Assembly: GCA_023614405.1 (NCBI GenBank)
Contig: CM042697.1
Location: forward strand, 306,126,323 to 306,190,322
From: Avena insularis
Taxonomy: Eukaryota > Streptophyta > Magnoliopsida > Poales > Poaceae
Direction of reading: 5' to 3'
Length of the DNA stretch: 64,000 bases
Shown here: positions 35,289 to 46,010 of the stretch, piece by piece
Layout of the letters: every line of letters begins with the position of its first letter
How positions within the stretch are numbered: the first letter of the stretch is position 1
Notes under the pieces: model-generated
What the model was told of the DNA's origin: nothing
Database searches by the model: none
What the model saw: the letters and a program-made list of their open reading frames with translations, nothing else
Made by a program: the position numbers and the translations under genes

Positions 35289-36134
35289 TGTTGGAATCTG
35301 GTGAGTTTTGGGATGTTGGCCCATTAGAAAATTCTAAAATTCTCTTTGACCCACTTGTATATGACATATGGTTGTGCTAGTGGTGTTAAAGTTTAGTCCC
35401 ACATTGCTAGTGGAAGGGAAGTTGGACCAATTTATATAGTAGAGTGTTGCACCACTCACTAAGGTGTGACAAGGAGAGAAGCCCTTGCGCACTCTTCCTC
35501 CGATGCCGCCCACCTCGCCTCGTCATGACGCGCGTGCGCTGCGGGTTTTTTATGAACGTGGGCTGTTACCGATTTCGACGTGGGCTGTGTCCCACGATCT
35601 CCCTGACTTGCACTATATAAGCGTCTACGCTAAACCTAATCGGTAATCAATCCACACACGCGTCTACCTTCAGAACCTTGCGCCGCCGCTTTCGTCTTTC
35701 CATCCCGGCTTGCGGCGTGCACCGTAGATCGGGACAGTAGGCTTCTGGAACCCCGCCTCTCGTGAACCTGTACGGGTGAGGGGCGATCAGGTTTTTGGGA
35801 AGCGCTCAAGCACGACTACTGGCAACCACGACGTCTCCCGGACGTCAGCAACCTCTTCGGCAACCTCAACATGGGCGACAGTTCTGCTACTGCTACCGCC
35901 GCGGCTACTGCCGCAACCGCATCGTATGTGTTTCTAATCTCTCTCTTTCGGATTTTGCTAGAGTTTCTAGGTCTAGCGTTTGGCGTAGATGTGATAGGTT
36001 TATCTTGCATAGATGTAATTTGTTCATCTACTTTGTTGATCTGCATGGTTGGTTTTAGTATCGTCTGTATGATCATGCTTTATCAGTTTGTTATTCGGAT
36101 TAAATCATATGGATTATTGCTTATATTTTCAACA
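35289..36134 (+). repeat. Copia 3 5' LTR (846 bp)
   Basis: It runs from TGTTGGAATCTGG to TATTTTCAACA. Compared with the 3' LTR it lacks about 90 bp (equivalent to about 44886-44978) and about 30 bp near 35840, which removes the first in-LTR start codon (ACG instead of ATG). Confidence 0.92.
35614..35620 (+). promoter_or_regulatory. TATA box of Copia 3 5' LTR
   Basis: CACTATATAAGCG is kept in both LTRs (here and near 45044-45050). It lies about 250 bp before the predicted LTR-encoded exon, a plausible place for the element promoter. Confidence 0.6.
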
Positions 36135-36154
36135 ATCCAAAAACATGATTATAG
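35924..36154 (+). other. Predicted intron across the LTR/internal boundary (231 bp)
   Basis: A donor GTATGTGTTTC at 35924 and an acceptor TGATTATAG|GCAAC at 36154/36155 bracket the end of the LTR and the first 20 bases of the internal region. The upstream open frame (from ATG 35871; in the 3' LTR from ATG 45259, donor 45387) and the downstream Gag frame (QLNFIGVAATTRPS) join in the same phase. The intron is 77 codons long and stop-free, so an unspliced RNA also stays in frame and adds a strongly hydrophobic segment. Splicing is predicted only. Confidence 0.45.
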
Positions 36155-36912
36155 GCAACTGAATTTCATTGGTGTAGCCGCGACTACTAGGCCGTCTCTT
36201 TTTGATGGCATGCACTATAAGAGATGGCGCAAGAGAGCAGTCCTCTGGTTTGAAAACCTGAACTGCTATAGCGCCACTCTTGGCAAGCCTGAAGGCGATC
36301 TTTCTGCTGAGCAGGAAGCGGCCTTTAAGAAAGCTGATACCATGTTTATGGCGGCTTTATTCAGTGTTTTTGGGGACAATATTGTTGACCCGTATATGTC
36401 CTTTGATAATGGCAAGGATGCGTGGGAAGCGCTCGAGGCCAAGTTTCGGGTCTCGGACGCTGGCACTGAGTTATATGTCATGGAGCAATTCTATGACTAT
36501 AAGATGGTTGATGAGCGCTCCGTCGTTGAGCAAGCTCTTGAGATATAATCACTTGCCAAAGAACTTCAGAAGTTCAAGTGTTCCTTACCGGACAAATTTG
36601 TGGTCGGTGGCATTATTGCCAAGATTTCTCCCTCGTGGAGGAACTTTGCTACTTCTCTGAAACATAAGAGACAAGAGTTTTCGTTACAGATCTCATTGGG
36701 TCTCTTCATGTGGAAGAGAAGGCGATAGCAAAGGATAAAACTGCTCGAGGATTTGAGGGAGGTTCTACTACCAATTTGGTGCAGAGAAAAAACTTCCAAT
36801 CCCACAAGTTCAAGAATAAGAACAAAACTGAAGGAAAGGGGAAGTTTGATGGCAAGAAAAAGGCCACGCACTCAATCAACTTCAAGAAGAAAAATGATAA
36901 GAGGAAAGGCTC
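36155..36912 (+). pseudogene. Copia 3 gag
   Basis: Gag reads FDGMHYKRWRKRAVLWFENL, LGKPEGDLSAEQEAAF, FGDNIVDPYMSFDNGKDAW and ELYVMEQFYDYKMVDERS up to a TAA at 36546-36548. It then continues as SLAKELQKFKCSLPDKFVV, FATSLKHKRQEFS and, after a frame change near 36690, a lysine-rich tail (36710-36910). The zinc knuckle is cut by a frameshift near 36915: the first CHV and the later CGDPDHWDPSC are in different frames. Confidence 0.85.
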
Positions 36913-37626
36913 TTGCCATGTGGTGATCCTGATCATTGGGATCCTAGCTGTCCTGATCGCTTTGACAAGCGTCAACATGGGAACAGCGGCAAGGCCGCTA
37001 ATATTGTTATTAGTGATACTGAGATGAAGGATGCTGGGTACGATATTTTACCTACTATCCTTTCAGTATGTCATTCTCCTGATTGGTGGATAGACACGGG
37101 TGCTAATACACATGTATGTTCTGATATTTCCATGTTTTCCTCTTATCAGGTCTCAAGGACTTCTTCCGTGCTGATGGGAAACGGCTCACGTGCTTCTGTT
37201 CATGGTGTTGGTACGGTAAATCTGAAGTTTACTTCGAGGAAGACCGTACAGCTGAAGAATGTGCAACACGTTCCCTCTATCAATAAGAATCTCATCGGCG
37301 GATCGCTGTTATGTCGAGATGACTTTAAGTTGGTTTTTGAGTCCAATAAAGTTGTAATTTCTAAGTATGTACAATTTGTTGGAAAGGGTTATGAGTGCGA
37401 AGGTCTGTTCCTCTTGTCTTTGTCAGACTCATGTACTAAAGTTATTAATCATGTTTGCAATGATAATGAGTCCAATGTTTGGCATTCACGACTCTCTCAT
37501 ATTAACTTCGGTTGCATGACGCGGCTAGCCAATATGAGTTTAATTCCAAAATTTACCACTGTCAAAGGTTCTAAGTGCCAAGTTTGTGTGCAAGCAAAGC
37601 AACCCATAAGTCTCATACGGTCATGA
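36913..37626 (+). pseudogene. Copia 3 zinc knuckle, protease and pre-integrase
   Basis: A 237-codon open piece. CGDPDHWDPSCPDR is most of the zinc knuckle. The protease motif WWIDTGANTHVC has its catalytic Asp intact. GNGSRASVHGVGTVNLKF and KNVQHVPSINKNLIGGSLLC follow, then the pre-integrase HSRLSHINFGCM with CQVCVQAKQ. It ends at a TGA (37624-37626) just before the integrase core. Confidence 0.88.
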
Positions 37627-38606
37627 ACCGAGAAACTTAGCACCGCTAGAACTTATACATTCAGATCTTTGTGAGATGAATGGTGTGTTGACAAAAGGTG
37701 GAAAAAGATACTTTATGACGTTGATTGATGACTCCACTAGATACTGCTATATTTATCTTCTGAAATCTAAAGATGAAGCTTTGAACTACTTCAAAATCTA
37801 TAAAGCTGGGGCAGAAAACCAAATTGATCTTAAAATCAAGCGGCTAAGGTCGGATCGTGGTGGAGAGTACTTTTCAAACGAATTTGATTTATTCTGTATG
37901 GAACATGGTATTATACATGAGAGGACGCCTCCCTACTCACCTCAGTCAAATGGGGTGGCCAAAAGGAAGAACCGTACTCTAACTGCTTTGGTTAACGCCA
38001 TGTTATATACATCGGGTCTTTCCAAGGAATGGGGGGGGGGATGCGCTAATGACTGCGTGTCATGTCCTAAACCGTGTTCCTGTAAAGGATAAAACCATGA
38101 CTCCATTTGAGGAATGGGAAAAGAAAAGGCTTAAACTCTCTTACTTACGAACTTGGGGTTGTTTGGCGAAAGTCAATATTCCAATACCCAAGAAGCGAAA
38201 GCTTGGACCAAAATCCGTTGTTTGTGTTTTTCTAGGATATGCTTTTCATAGCATTGGCTATATATTTTTGATAGTAAAATCTGAGGTATCTGACATGCAT
38301 GTTGGTACAATTATGGAGTTGAATGATGCGACTTTCTTTGAGGACATCTTTCCTATGAAAGGTATGTCTAGCTCATCAAATCAGGAGATGACTAGTTCAT
38401 CTAGTCAGGAATTTTCTATAATTCCTGAACCCACTAAGCCGATAGAATACTCTGATGATCCCGTGGAGGATGATAATGAAGCTCCCAAAAGGAGCAAGAG
38501 ACAAAGGACTGCAAAGTCATTTGGTGATGATTTCAGTGTGTACCTTGTTGATGATACTCCCACTTCTATTTCAGAAGCCTATGCATCTCAAGATGCTGAC
38601 TACTAG
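37627..38606 (+). pseudogene. Copia 3 integrase core and linker
   Basis: The core has HSDLCEMNG (first Asp), then TLIDDSTRYCYIYLLKS, RLRSDRGGEYFSNEF (second Asp) and NGVAKRKNRT. In the last the catalytic Glu is Lys (AAA at 37961-37963, usually GAA), 35 residues after the second Asp. A run of ten G at 38031-38040 shifts the frame, and the second frame (38049-38606) carries CHVLNRVPVKDKTMTPFEEW, LRTWGCLAKVNIP and FLGYAFHSIGYIF, then an acidic linker and a TAG at 38604-38606. Confidence 0.88.
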
Positions 38607-39212
38607 AAGGAAGCTGTCCAAAGCGAGATGGACTCCATCTTAGATAATGGTACTTGGGAAGTCATCGATCGTCCTTATTGGTGCAAACCTGTAGGATGTA
38701 AGCGGGTGTTCAAGAAAAATCTTAGACCTGATGGTACTATTGAAAAGTACAAGGCACGTCTTGTGGCCAAGGGTTATACCTAAAAAGAAGGTGAAGACTT
38801 CTTCGATACCTACTCACTTGTATCCAGATTGACCACTATTCGAGTACTACTATCCTTGGCTGCCTCACATGGTATTCTCGTTCATCAAATGGACACTAAG
38901 ACATCTTTTCTAAATAGAGAGATAGATGAGGAAATTTATATGGAGCAGCCTGACGGATTTGTAGTAGATGGTCAAGAAGGAAAGGTGTGTAAGTTAGTGA
39001 AGTCTTTGTATGGTCTTAAAAAAGCTCCTAAGCAGTGGCACGATAAGTTTGAAAGAACTTTAACTGCTGAAGGCTTTGTTGTAAACGAAGCTGACAAATG
39101 TGTGTACTATCGCCATGGTGGGGGCGAGGGAGTTATTATGTGTCTCTACGTTGATGACATATTGATATTTGGGACCAACCTCGCTGTTATCGAGGAGGTC
39201 AAAGAGTTCCTT
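38607..39212 (+). pseudogene. Copia 3 reverse transcriptase, N-terminal part
   Basis: EAVQSEMDSILDNGTWEVI, KYKARLVAKGYT, then a TAA at 38781-38783, then VHQMDTKTSFLNREIDEEIY, KSLYGLKKAPKQWHDKF and the catalytic CLYVDDILIFG. Both catalytic regions are intact, but the frame is broken by the stop and by the solo LTR at 39213, which cuts after VIEEVKEFL. Confidence 0.88.
39208..39212. repeat. Target-site duplication TCCTT, left copy (imperfect)
   Basis: It corresponds to TCCTA at 43175-43179; four of five bases match. Copia 3 coding sequence resumes correctly after the right copy. Confidence 0.75.
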
Positions 39213-42200
39213 TGTCACATCCCAAATTTTTTCACATTTTGAAATGTGAAAAATAAATAACAAAATAAAACTTTGTTGAAATTCAGGGTGAGAAGAAACT
39301 TTTTGAATCCAATTGGAAACTTTCAAACCTATTTTGATCAAATAAATCCTAAAGGGATTTAAAAAGATAAACATTTAATAAAGAAAGTTTTGATAGTTGG
39401 AATTACTATTTTTAGATCTTTTAATAAAAGATTTGTTTTTCAAAAGCAAAAGGAAGAATATAAATAAAGATTATTTCTTAAAGCCAAATTAAAATCTTGG
39501 CCAAGCTCTTGAAATAAAACATTCCTATTTGATTTAAAAGAGTAAAGGTTTAATAAAATAAAATAATGATGATTTAATATCCAATTTTATTTAAGTAAAG
39601 GCTTTTCCATTTTAAATAAACACTAAAACTTATTAGTTTATTTTAAATAAGTTTTCCAAGTGTTTTATATTTTCAAATAAAACCTACTGAAATGGTTTTG
39701 ATATTATTTAGATTTCAAATGGAGATTTTAATAACTCAAATCCTATTTGAATTAATAACTAAGGACTATTTTATTTAATCATTAAATAGATCCTAAAAGA
39801 ATAAAAGTATTATTTTATTTTGGACTTTGGTTTGTGTTGTTAAACAGAACTAAAATCAATACAAAGTTTAGCAAAAGTTTGGTGGTAGTTTGATTTGATT
39901 TGTGGTTTGAATTGTTTGTTTGAAAATCAAAATAGAAAATCAAATAGAAAAAGAAAAAGCCTGCAGAATAAAAAAAACGAGAAGAATCAAACCCAACCCA
40001 GCAGGCCCAGCAAGCCCACCAGTCCAGCCCAACTAAACCCCCACGCGCGAATCGTTTTTCACTTACAAGCGCACCCGCGAGGTCACTGAACGCTAGGCCC
40101 CAGTCCTATTTCCTCCACCTCGCTGACAGCACGGCCCCACGCCAGCGTGTCATCGTCTTCACCCGCGACCAAGCCCTGCCGTTGCAGCCGAGTAACTCCG
40201 GCGTTGATTTCGCGATTGATGGCGGCCTTAATTCTTCCAGTAACCACGCCCCCTTAAGCGCCCCTCACTCCTCTCTCTTTCCCCCAAAACAGCTCCTCCC
40301 CTCTGCCCATAGGCTGCCCCGAATTCCCCTTGCACCGCCACTGCTCCGGCGAGCGTCTCCGAACAATTCCGGCCACACCCCGCCACCTCTCGCCTCCCAC
40401 TGCACACGAGTTTGTTCTCCACCCCTAGGCGCATCTTCCAGTGCCTCGAACTCGCCCGCGAGTGCCCCAGAGCCTCGGCTTCGACATCATCTGAACGCCA
40501 CCGCCGTTTGCTGACGCCTCGGCGAAGTATCTCCGTAAGCAACGTCCTCCCATCTCCTTCCTGATGATACTCCTGCACTCGCCACACTCTCCCGCGTCTA
40601 ACCGTGTCCTCGATTTTCCTCGGGGTGAACCGAAACGTCGCCCTCGACGACCTCTAGAGCCGCCTGACGCCAGGAGCTACTCCGACGAGGAATTGCCACC
40701 GTCCCTGTGCACCCCTCGTCAAACCAACAGCACGTTGAGCTTCGTCACCGCCTTGCGAACACGGTAAGCCCTCTCCCCCGCTCCCTCGCTTCCTGTAGCC
40801 GCCGCTGCACCGCTAGCCGAGCGTCGCCGCCGTCTGCCGCCGCGCAGCGCCGCCAGTCCTTGGTCGAAGCAGCTGAGCCCGTTGGATCCTTATCCTGCGG
40901 CTGTGATTAGATTTAACTGAAAGGGTACGAGCGCATCTGAGCCGAGCGATATAACTTAAATCCTACGGTTCGCGGAGGCCGATCCGCACGAAACGGTACC
41001 GGCCAATAAGGACACGCCGCGTGGCACTAGTTTCGTTAAAACAGAATTTAGAATCTGATTAAATTGCAAACTTGTAAATTGCATAACTTTTGATCCACAA
41101 GTCCAAAATTTGAAAATTTTATATCAATGGAATCAGTAGAACATGTACTTTGCAACCATGCACTTTGTTTAATGTTTTGCTTCTGGAAAATTGGTTGAAT
41201 TTGCAGAAACATGTGTAGGCTTAATTGGAATATAAAAATTGTTCTAAATAAAATTTTAATGTGAAATCTTTGCAAAATGATTTTTTGTGAACCTACTGAC
41301 CCTAGGAACCAACTCATGGATTTAAAAATGAATTTTGTGAAGTTTAGGAATAAATACTTGAATTAGCTCATTTCTAGTCAAATAAAATATTGATTTTGAT
41401 ATGGAAATGATTTTTGAGTAAAACCTTTGAGAAATGTTTTGATTCAAACCTTCTGACCCTAAACACCAAGTTTTGTGAATTAACAACTTATTTGATGAAC
41501 AATATAAAATTATTGCTTTGATAAAAGCATTTTCAACCACATAAAATAATGATTTGATTTGAAAATAGTTTATAGATAAAACCTTTTGCAAATGGTTTTA
41601 CCACTTTAGTAAATGACCACTTTGAACTTTATAATGTTTAGAGCCTAGTAGAAACCACCTTTGCAAATAAAACTATCTTTTGCATGCTTGCATGCATGAC
41701 TTTATTTTATGTGTGATGAAATGTTTGAATATTGGTTGGAATGCTAGTTGAATCTATGTTTGCTTGATTGATTTGTAGTGAAGTTAGAAGAGTGTGATAT
41801 TAGCAAGATCAATAAGTGAACCAACATTCTCTACCAAAAAGGCAAGTGACACTATCATCCAAGTCCTACTATTTTCATTACACTTAGTGGATTTTTGAAA
41901 CATGCATGATAAGCTTTACTATATTTTATGCTATGCTAAATCCTAATAGGATACCCTTATCCCTTAGTGGAAACATTGTAGTTGTAATTTGCTTAGCCCA
42001 GCTATATATTTGGGATGGGATACATGTTATGAATATATGAAGTATTGAAAAGACTTATGTTTTATATAATAAAACAAGTACTCAATGAACCACCTGGGTG
42101 GACAAGGATACTCAAGGTTGGACAAGGTGGCAACAAAAGGAACCATGTTTATATGGCAATCTCTTTTTGTTGTGTACTAGAAGAAAACCACCCAGGGACT

Positions 42201-43174
42201 TAGAGATTGAACATGTTTCTCGTACAGTGGCTTCCATGTACAACCACATGCTAAATGGGCTCTGGCTTAGTCAACTACATAGTGGAAGACCCATGCATTG
42301 GCATCTTCAGGTTAACTAGATTTGTGCTAGGGAACTTGGAACCCTACATTGGTGCCTGGAAGACAAGATAGCATTGTGTATTGGGAGAACTCCTATGGAA
42401 AGACTTTGTCACATTCTCAATCTGCCAGTACTCCATCTTGGTGAGTACTTATCCAGCGGCCACTGGTGGCATCAAGATGAGATTGTGTCATGTGGGTAAA
42501 GTGTACAACTTCTGCAGAAGATCAAAATTCTAAGTACTTAGCCGTGTCCTCGGTTATGGACAATACTGAGCAACTAAGGCCTGAAGCTATGGAAGATCTC
42601 GACATTCCAATTTCTCAAAGTTAAAAACTTGAGGGTGACAACAAGGGATTAGAAGCACTTGGAGTTTTCCAAGAAGTTTAGAAAGATTTTGACAAAAGAT
42701 CAAAACTATTTTGAAAAGATAGGATAAAACTATATTGCTTTCCGCAAACGAGCCTAAACCCTACTTAGCCAAATATGCATGTAATGATAGGATCCACTCA
42801 TTTCTACATAGTAGTGAAACTTGCCAATACAATTCAAATGTATTGACCCTTGTGGATGTAACTTGTAATGTTGCAGGTTTGTTTGATGTTAGTGGAGTTT
42901 TATTGATTAGGATTACAAGCCTACAACCAACATGTTTGCCTGTGGCACTTTGAAGATGAAGGACCCCATGCTTATAGATATTCTGCTGCAATGTAATGTG
43001 ATAGCCAAATGAGCTATGTAAGATGTAATAAATTATTTATTTCCTGGTTATAAAATTTTATTATGACCTTTGTTTCTTGATATTACATCTTAACTGTGGA
43101 TGCTAGCTATTGATCCAGGGACTAGCATTGTAAACACAGGGATCTCTACCTTATTAAAGGTTGGGACCTCTACA
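39213..43174 (+). mobile_element. Solo LTR of a Tekay-like Gypsy element (3962 bp), plus orientation
   Basis: It starts TGTCACATCCCAAA and ends GGTTGGGACCTCTACA. Both ends are inverted relatives of the LTR ends at 1528-4715 and 59363-62549 (for example GTAAACACAGGGATCTCTACC near the right end). It is a related but distinct family: longer, with a different middle. It sits between the two halves of Copia 3 reverse transcriptase with a 4/5 matching target duplication, and no internal region remains. A GC-rich segment (about 40000-40910) takes the place of the gene-like segment of the other LTRs. Confidence 0.88.
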
Positions 43175-43179
43175 TCCTA

Positions 43180-44056
43180 TCTCGCCGTTTTGAGATGAAG
43201 GACTTGGGAGTGGCTGATGTAACATTAAACATCAAGCTACTAAAGGATGACAATGGTGGGATTACACTACTTCAGTCTCACTATGTGGAAAAGATATTGA
43301 GTCACTTTGGGTACAGCTGCTGCAAGTCTTCTCCAACGCCTTATGATCCGAGTATGCTACTTTGAAAGAATCGAAGGATTGCTAAAGATCAATTGAGATA
43401 TTCTCAAATTATTGGCTCGCTCATGTATTTAGCCAGCGCTACTAGACCTAACATCTCCTTTGTTGTAAGCAAACTGAGTCGATTTGTGTCAAATCCTGAA
43501 GATGATCATTGACATGCTATTGAAAGAGTTTTGCGCTATTTGAAAGGCACTACGAGTTAAGGTATTCACTATACTGGGTATCCACGGGTACTTGAGGGTT
43601 ATAGTGATTCAAACTGGATATCTGATGCTGATGAGATTAAGGCCACAAGTGGTTATTTGTTTACACTTGGTGGTGGTGCTGTTTCCTAGAAGTCTTGCAA
43701 GCAAACCATCTTAACGAGGTTAACAATGGAAGCAAAACTCATAGCATTAGACACATCCACTGTTGAAGCAGAGTGGCTTCGTGAGCTCTTGATGGACTTA
43801 CCTGTGGTTGAAAAACCAATACCCGCCATCCCGATGAACTGTGATCGTCAAAGTAAACAGTTCTAAGGATAATATGAAGTCATCAAGGCATGTGAAGAGG
43901 AGATTAAAATCTTTTAGGAAACTAAGAAACTCCGGAGTTATTGCATTGGATTATATCCAAACATCTAAAAACCTGGCAGATCCCTTCACAAAGGGTTTAT
44001 CATGCAATGTGATAGATAATGCATCGAGGGAGATGGGTTTGAGACCCGCGCTATGA
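43180..44056 (+). pseudogene. Copia 3 reverse transcriptase C-terminus and RNase H
   Basis: It continues from the interrupted RT: RRFEMKDLGVADV, LLQSHYVEKILSHFGY and QIIGSLMYLASATRPNISF. RNase H follows with [20 protein letters not shown] and LTMEAKLIAL, and ends SKNLADPFTKGLS. At least five stop codons and a frame change near 43860 disable it. [14 protein letters not shown] is followed by a stop where Trp is usual. Confidence 0.85.
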
Positions 44057-44609
44057 GTTGATCACAGTGGCAACCCACTCTATGTGATCGGATATCCCGT
44101 GAATTAGAGCTGGGAGACAAGCTGTTGGTCAGCTGAGAGGAGAGTATCCCCATATTATATTTACATCTTCATAAAGATGCAATACTCTCTTAATCTGTAT
44201 GGTAGGTTGATATTTATCTTAATGTGTTCCAAGTGGCTTTTTAAAGCGGAGATGTTGTCCTACAGAACATCTCTTGAGGAACACATCTATATGAGTCTGA
44301 CTGTTAAACGTCGTAGTCCGTGAGAGTTGGGTGCTCTCTAATAAACTCATGAAAGGGTCTGGAGTATGACACATAAGCTACAAACCGCGGGAAAGCCAAC
44401 GGCAGCCCTGTACCAGTCTAGATTTTGTGTGAAACTAGCACGCAGAAAACTTGTAGTTCAAGGCATAGTCCACTATTCAAGTTTCTAGCTAGTGTAACAT
44501 AAAGTTTAACGTGGAAGTTCAACTTAACAGTCTCCACTACACACCGTTATATAAAACAATGTTCTGGAAGAAAAGTAATGTGATGTGCCAATGAGACTTT
44601 GTGGGGGAT
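44057..44609 (+). other. Copia 3 3' untranslated region and polypurine tract
   Basis: Noncoding DNA between RNase H and the 3' LTR. It ends with the purine-rich GACTTTGTGGGGGAT next to the LTR start, the likely plus-strand primer. Confidence 0.7.
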
Positions 44610-45597
44610 TGTTGGAATTTGGTGAGTTTTGGGATGTTGACCCATTAGACAAATTCTGAAATTCTCTTTGGCCCACTTGTGTATGGCAGCATATGCCTGT
44701 GCTAGTGGTACTAAAGTTTAGTTCCACATTGCTAGTCGAAGGGGAGTTGTACCACCTTATATAGTAGAGTGTTGCACTACCTACTAAGTTATGACAAGGA
44801 GAGAAGCCCTCACGCACTCCTCCTTGGATGCCGCCCGCCTCGCCACGCCTCTCCTCGCCTCGTCATGACGCGCGTGGGCCGCGGGTTGCGGGAATCTCGC
44901 CGAGCCGAGCTTTATTTTGCTGGTTGGGAAAACTAATTATGAGTCATTAACGGACGCGTTAATTATATCCATTTCTAGTTTTTATGAACGTGGGCTGTAC
45001 CGACTAGGACGTGGGCTGTTCCCACGATCTCCCTGACCTGCACTATATAAGCGTATGCACTAAAACTAATCGGTAATCAATCCACACACGCGCCTACCTC
45101 CAGAACCTTGCGTCACCGCTTTCGTCTTCCCCATCCTGGCTTGCGGCGTGCACCGCAGATCGGGACAGTAGGCCTCCGGAACCCCGCCTCTCGTGAACCT
45201 GTATGGGTGAGGGGCAATCAAGTTTTTGGGGAGCGCTCAAGCGCGACTACTAGCAACCATGACGTCGTCCGACGAAGAGTTCCTGAACGATGACTTCTTC
45301 CTAGACGTTAGCAACCTCTTCGGCAACCTCAACATGGGCGACAATTCTGCTGCTGCTACCGTCGCGGCTACTGCCGCAACTGCATCGTATGTGTTTCTAA
45401 TCTCTCTCTTTCGGATTTTGCTAGTGTTTCTAGGTCTAGCGTTTGGCATAGATGTGATAGGTTTATCTTGCATAGATGTAATCTGTTCATCTACTTTGTT
45501 GATCTGCATGGTTGGTTTTAGTACCGTCTGTATGATCATGCTTTATCAATTTGTTATTCGGATTAAATCATATGAATTATTGCTTATATTTTCAACA
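44610..45597 (+). repeat. Copia 3 3' LTR (988 bp)
   Basis: It runs from TGTTGGAATTTGG to TATTTTCAACA. It is the less deleted of the pair and keeps ATG 45259, opening a frame MTSSDEEFLNDDFFLDVSNL that runs to the splice-donor-like GTATGT at 45387. Confidence 0.93.
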
Positions 45598-45602
45598 AAG
45601 AT
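45598..45602. repeat. 5-bp target-site duplication AAGAT, right copy
   Basis: It matches 35284-35288. Confidence 0.93.
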
Positions 45603-46010
45603 TGGCAGGAGGTTTGCCCGATCTCACTCTGAAGGACCTCTGGTGTCGCAGGCGAGCTTGAATCAGCCATGATAACGCCTCCATGGTCGTTGGGAGGGAA
45701 ACTTTGTCGATGTTACATACGATGTTGAGAGTTGCTACGTAAGTGCATCATTGTTGTTGTCTAAGTATGGGCAAAGTGCTATGATGTTTTTTGTGTGTGC
45801 TAATCCTACATATGTATTTTTTTAAATGTTGGATGAGTTAGGAAAAAATGTTGGATGCATTGGACTTTTATGTTTAAGACAGTGACATGATTCTTATTTT
45901 TTTTGCTACAAACAAATTTGTTTTGGCACGGAACAACAAATTGCGGTGTCGCACCGCAGGGAGACACCAGGGGTGACCCGTGCAAGCTGTCAAAACCCCC
46001 CGCCACCTGC
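45603..46010. other. Continuation of the Copia 3 target DNA, unassigned
   Basis: It starts TGGCAGGAGGTTTGCCCG and joins 35288 in the pre-insertion state. No domain recognised. Confidence 0.4.

Larger units (their letters stand above)
35289..45597 (+). mobile_element. Copia retrotransposon 3, complete but decayed, with a nested solo LTR
   Basis: Plus-strand element with a 5' LTR at 35289-36134, internal region 36135-44609 and 3' LTR 44610-45597, flanked by AAGAT on both sides. It spans 10309 bp; without the nested Gypsy LTR and one duplicated pentamer it is about 6.3 kb. Domain order is gag, zinc knuckle, protease, integrase, reverse transcriptase, RNase H (Copia order). It is a different lineage from Copia 1 and 2, as judged from its Gag (SLFDGMHYKRWRKRAVLWF). 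LTR indels and many stops make it older than Copia 2. No TGGTATCA-type primer site follows the LTR. Confidence 0.93.

Noticed and set aside
45226..45672. 148-codon frame at the end of Copia 3 as an independent membrane protein gene
   Set aside because: It lies in the 3' LTR and reads through the predicted splice donor. It is the LTR copy of the Gag start, not a separate gene.
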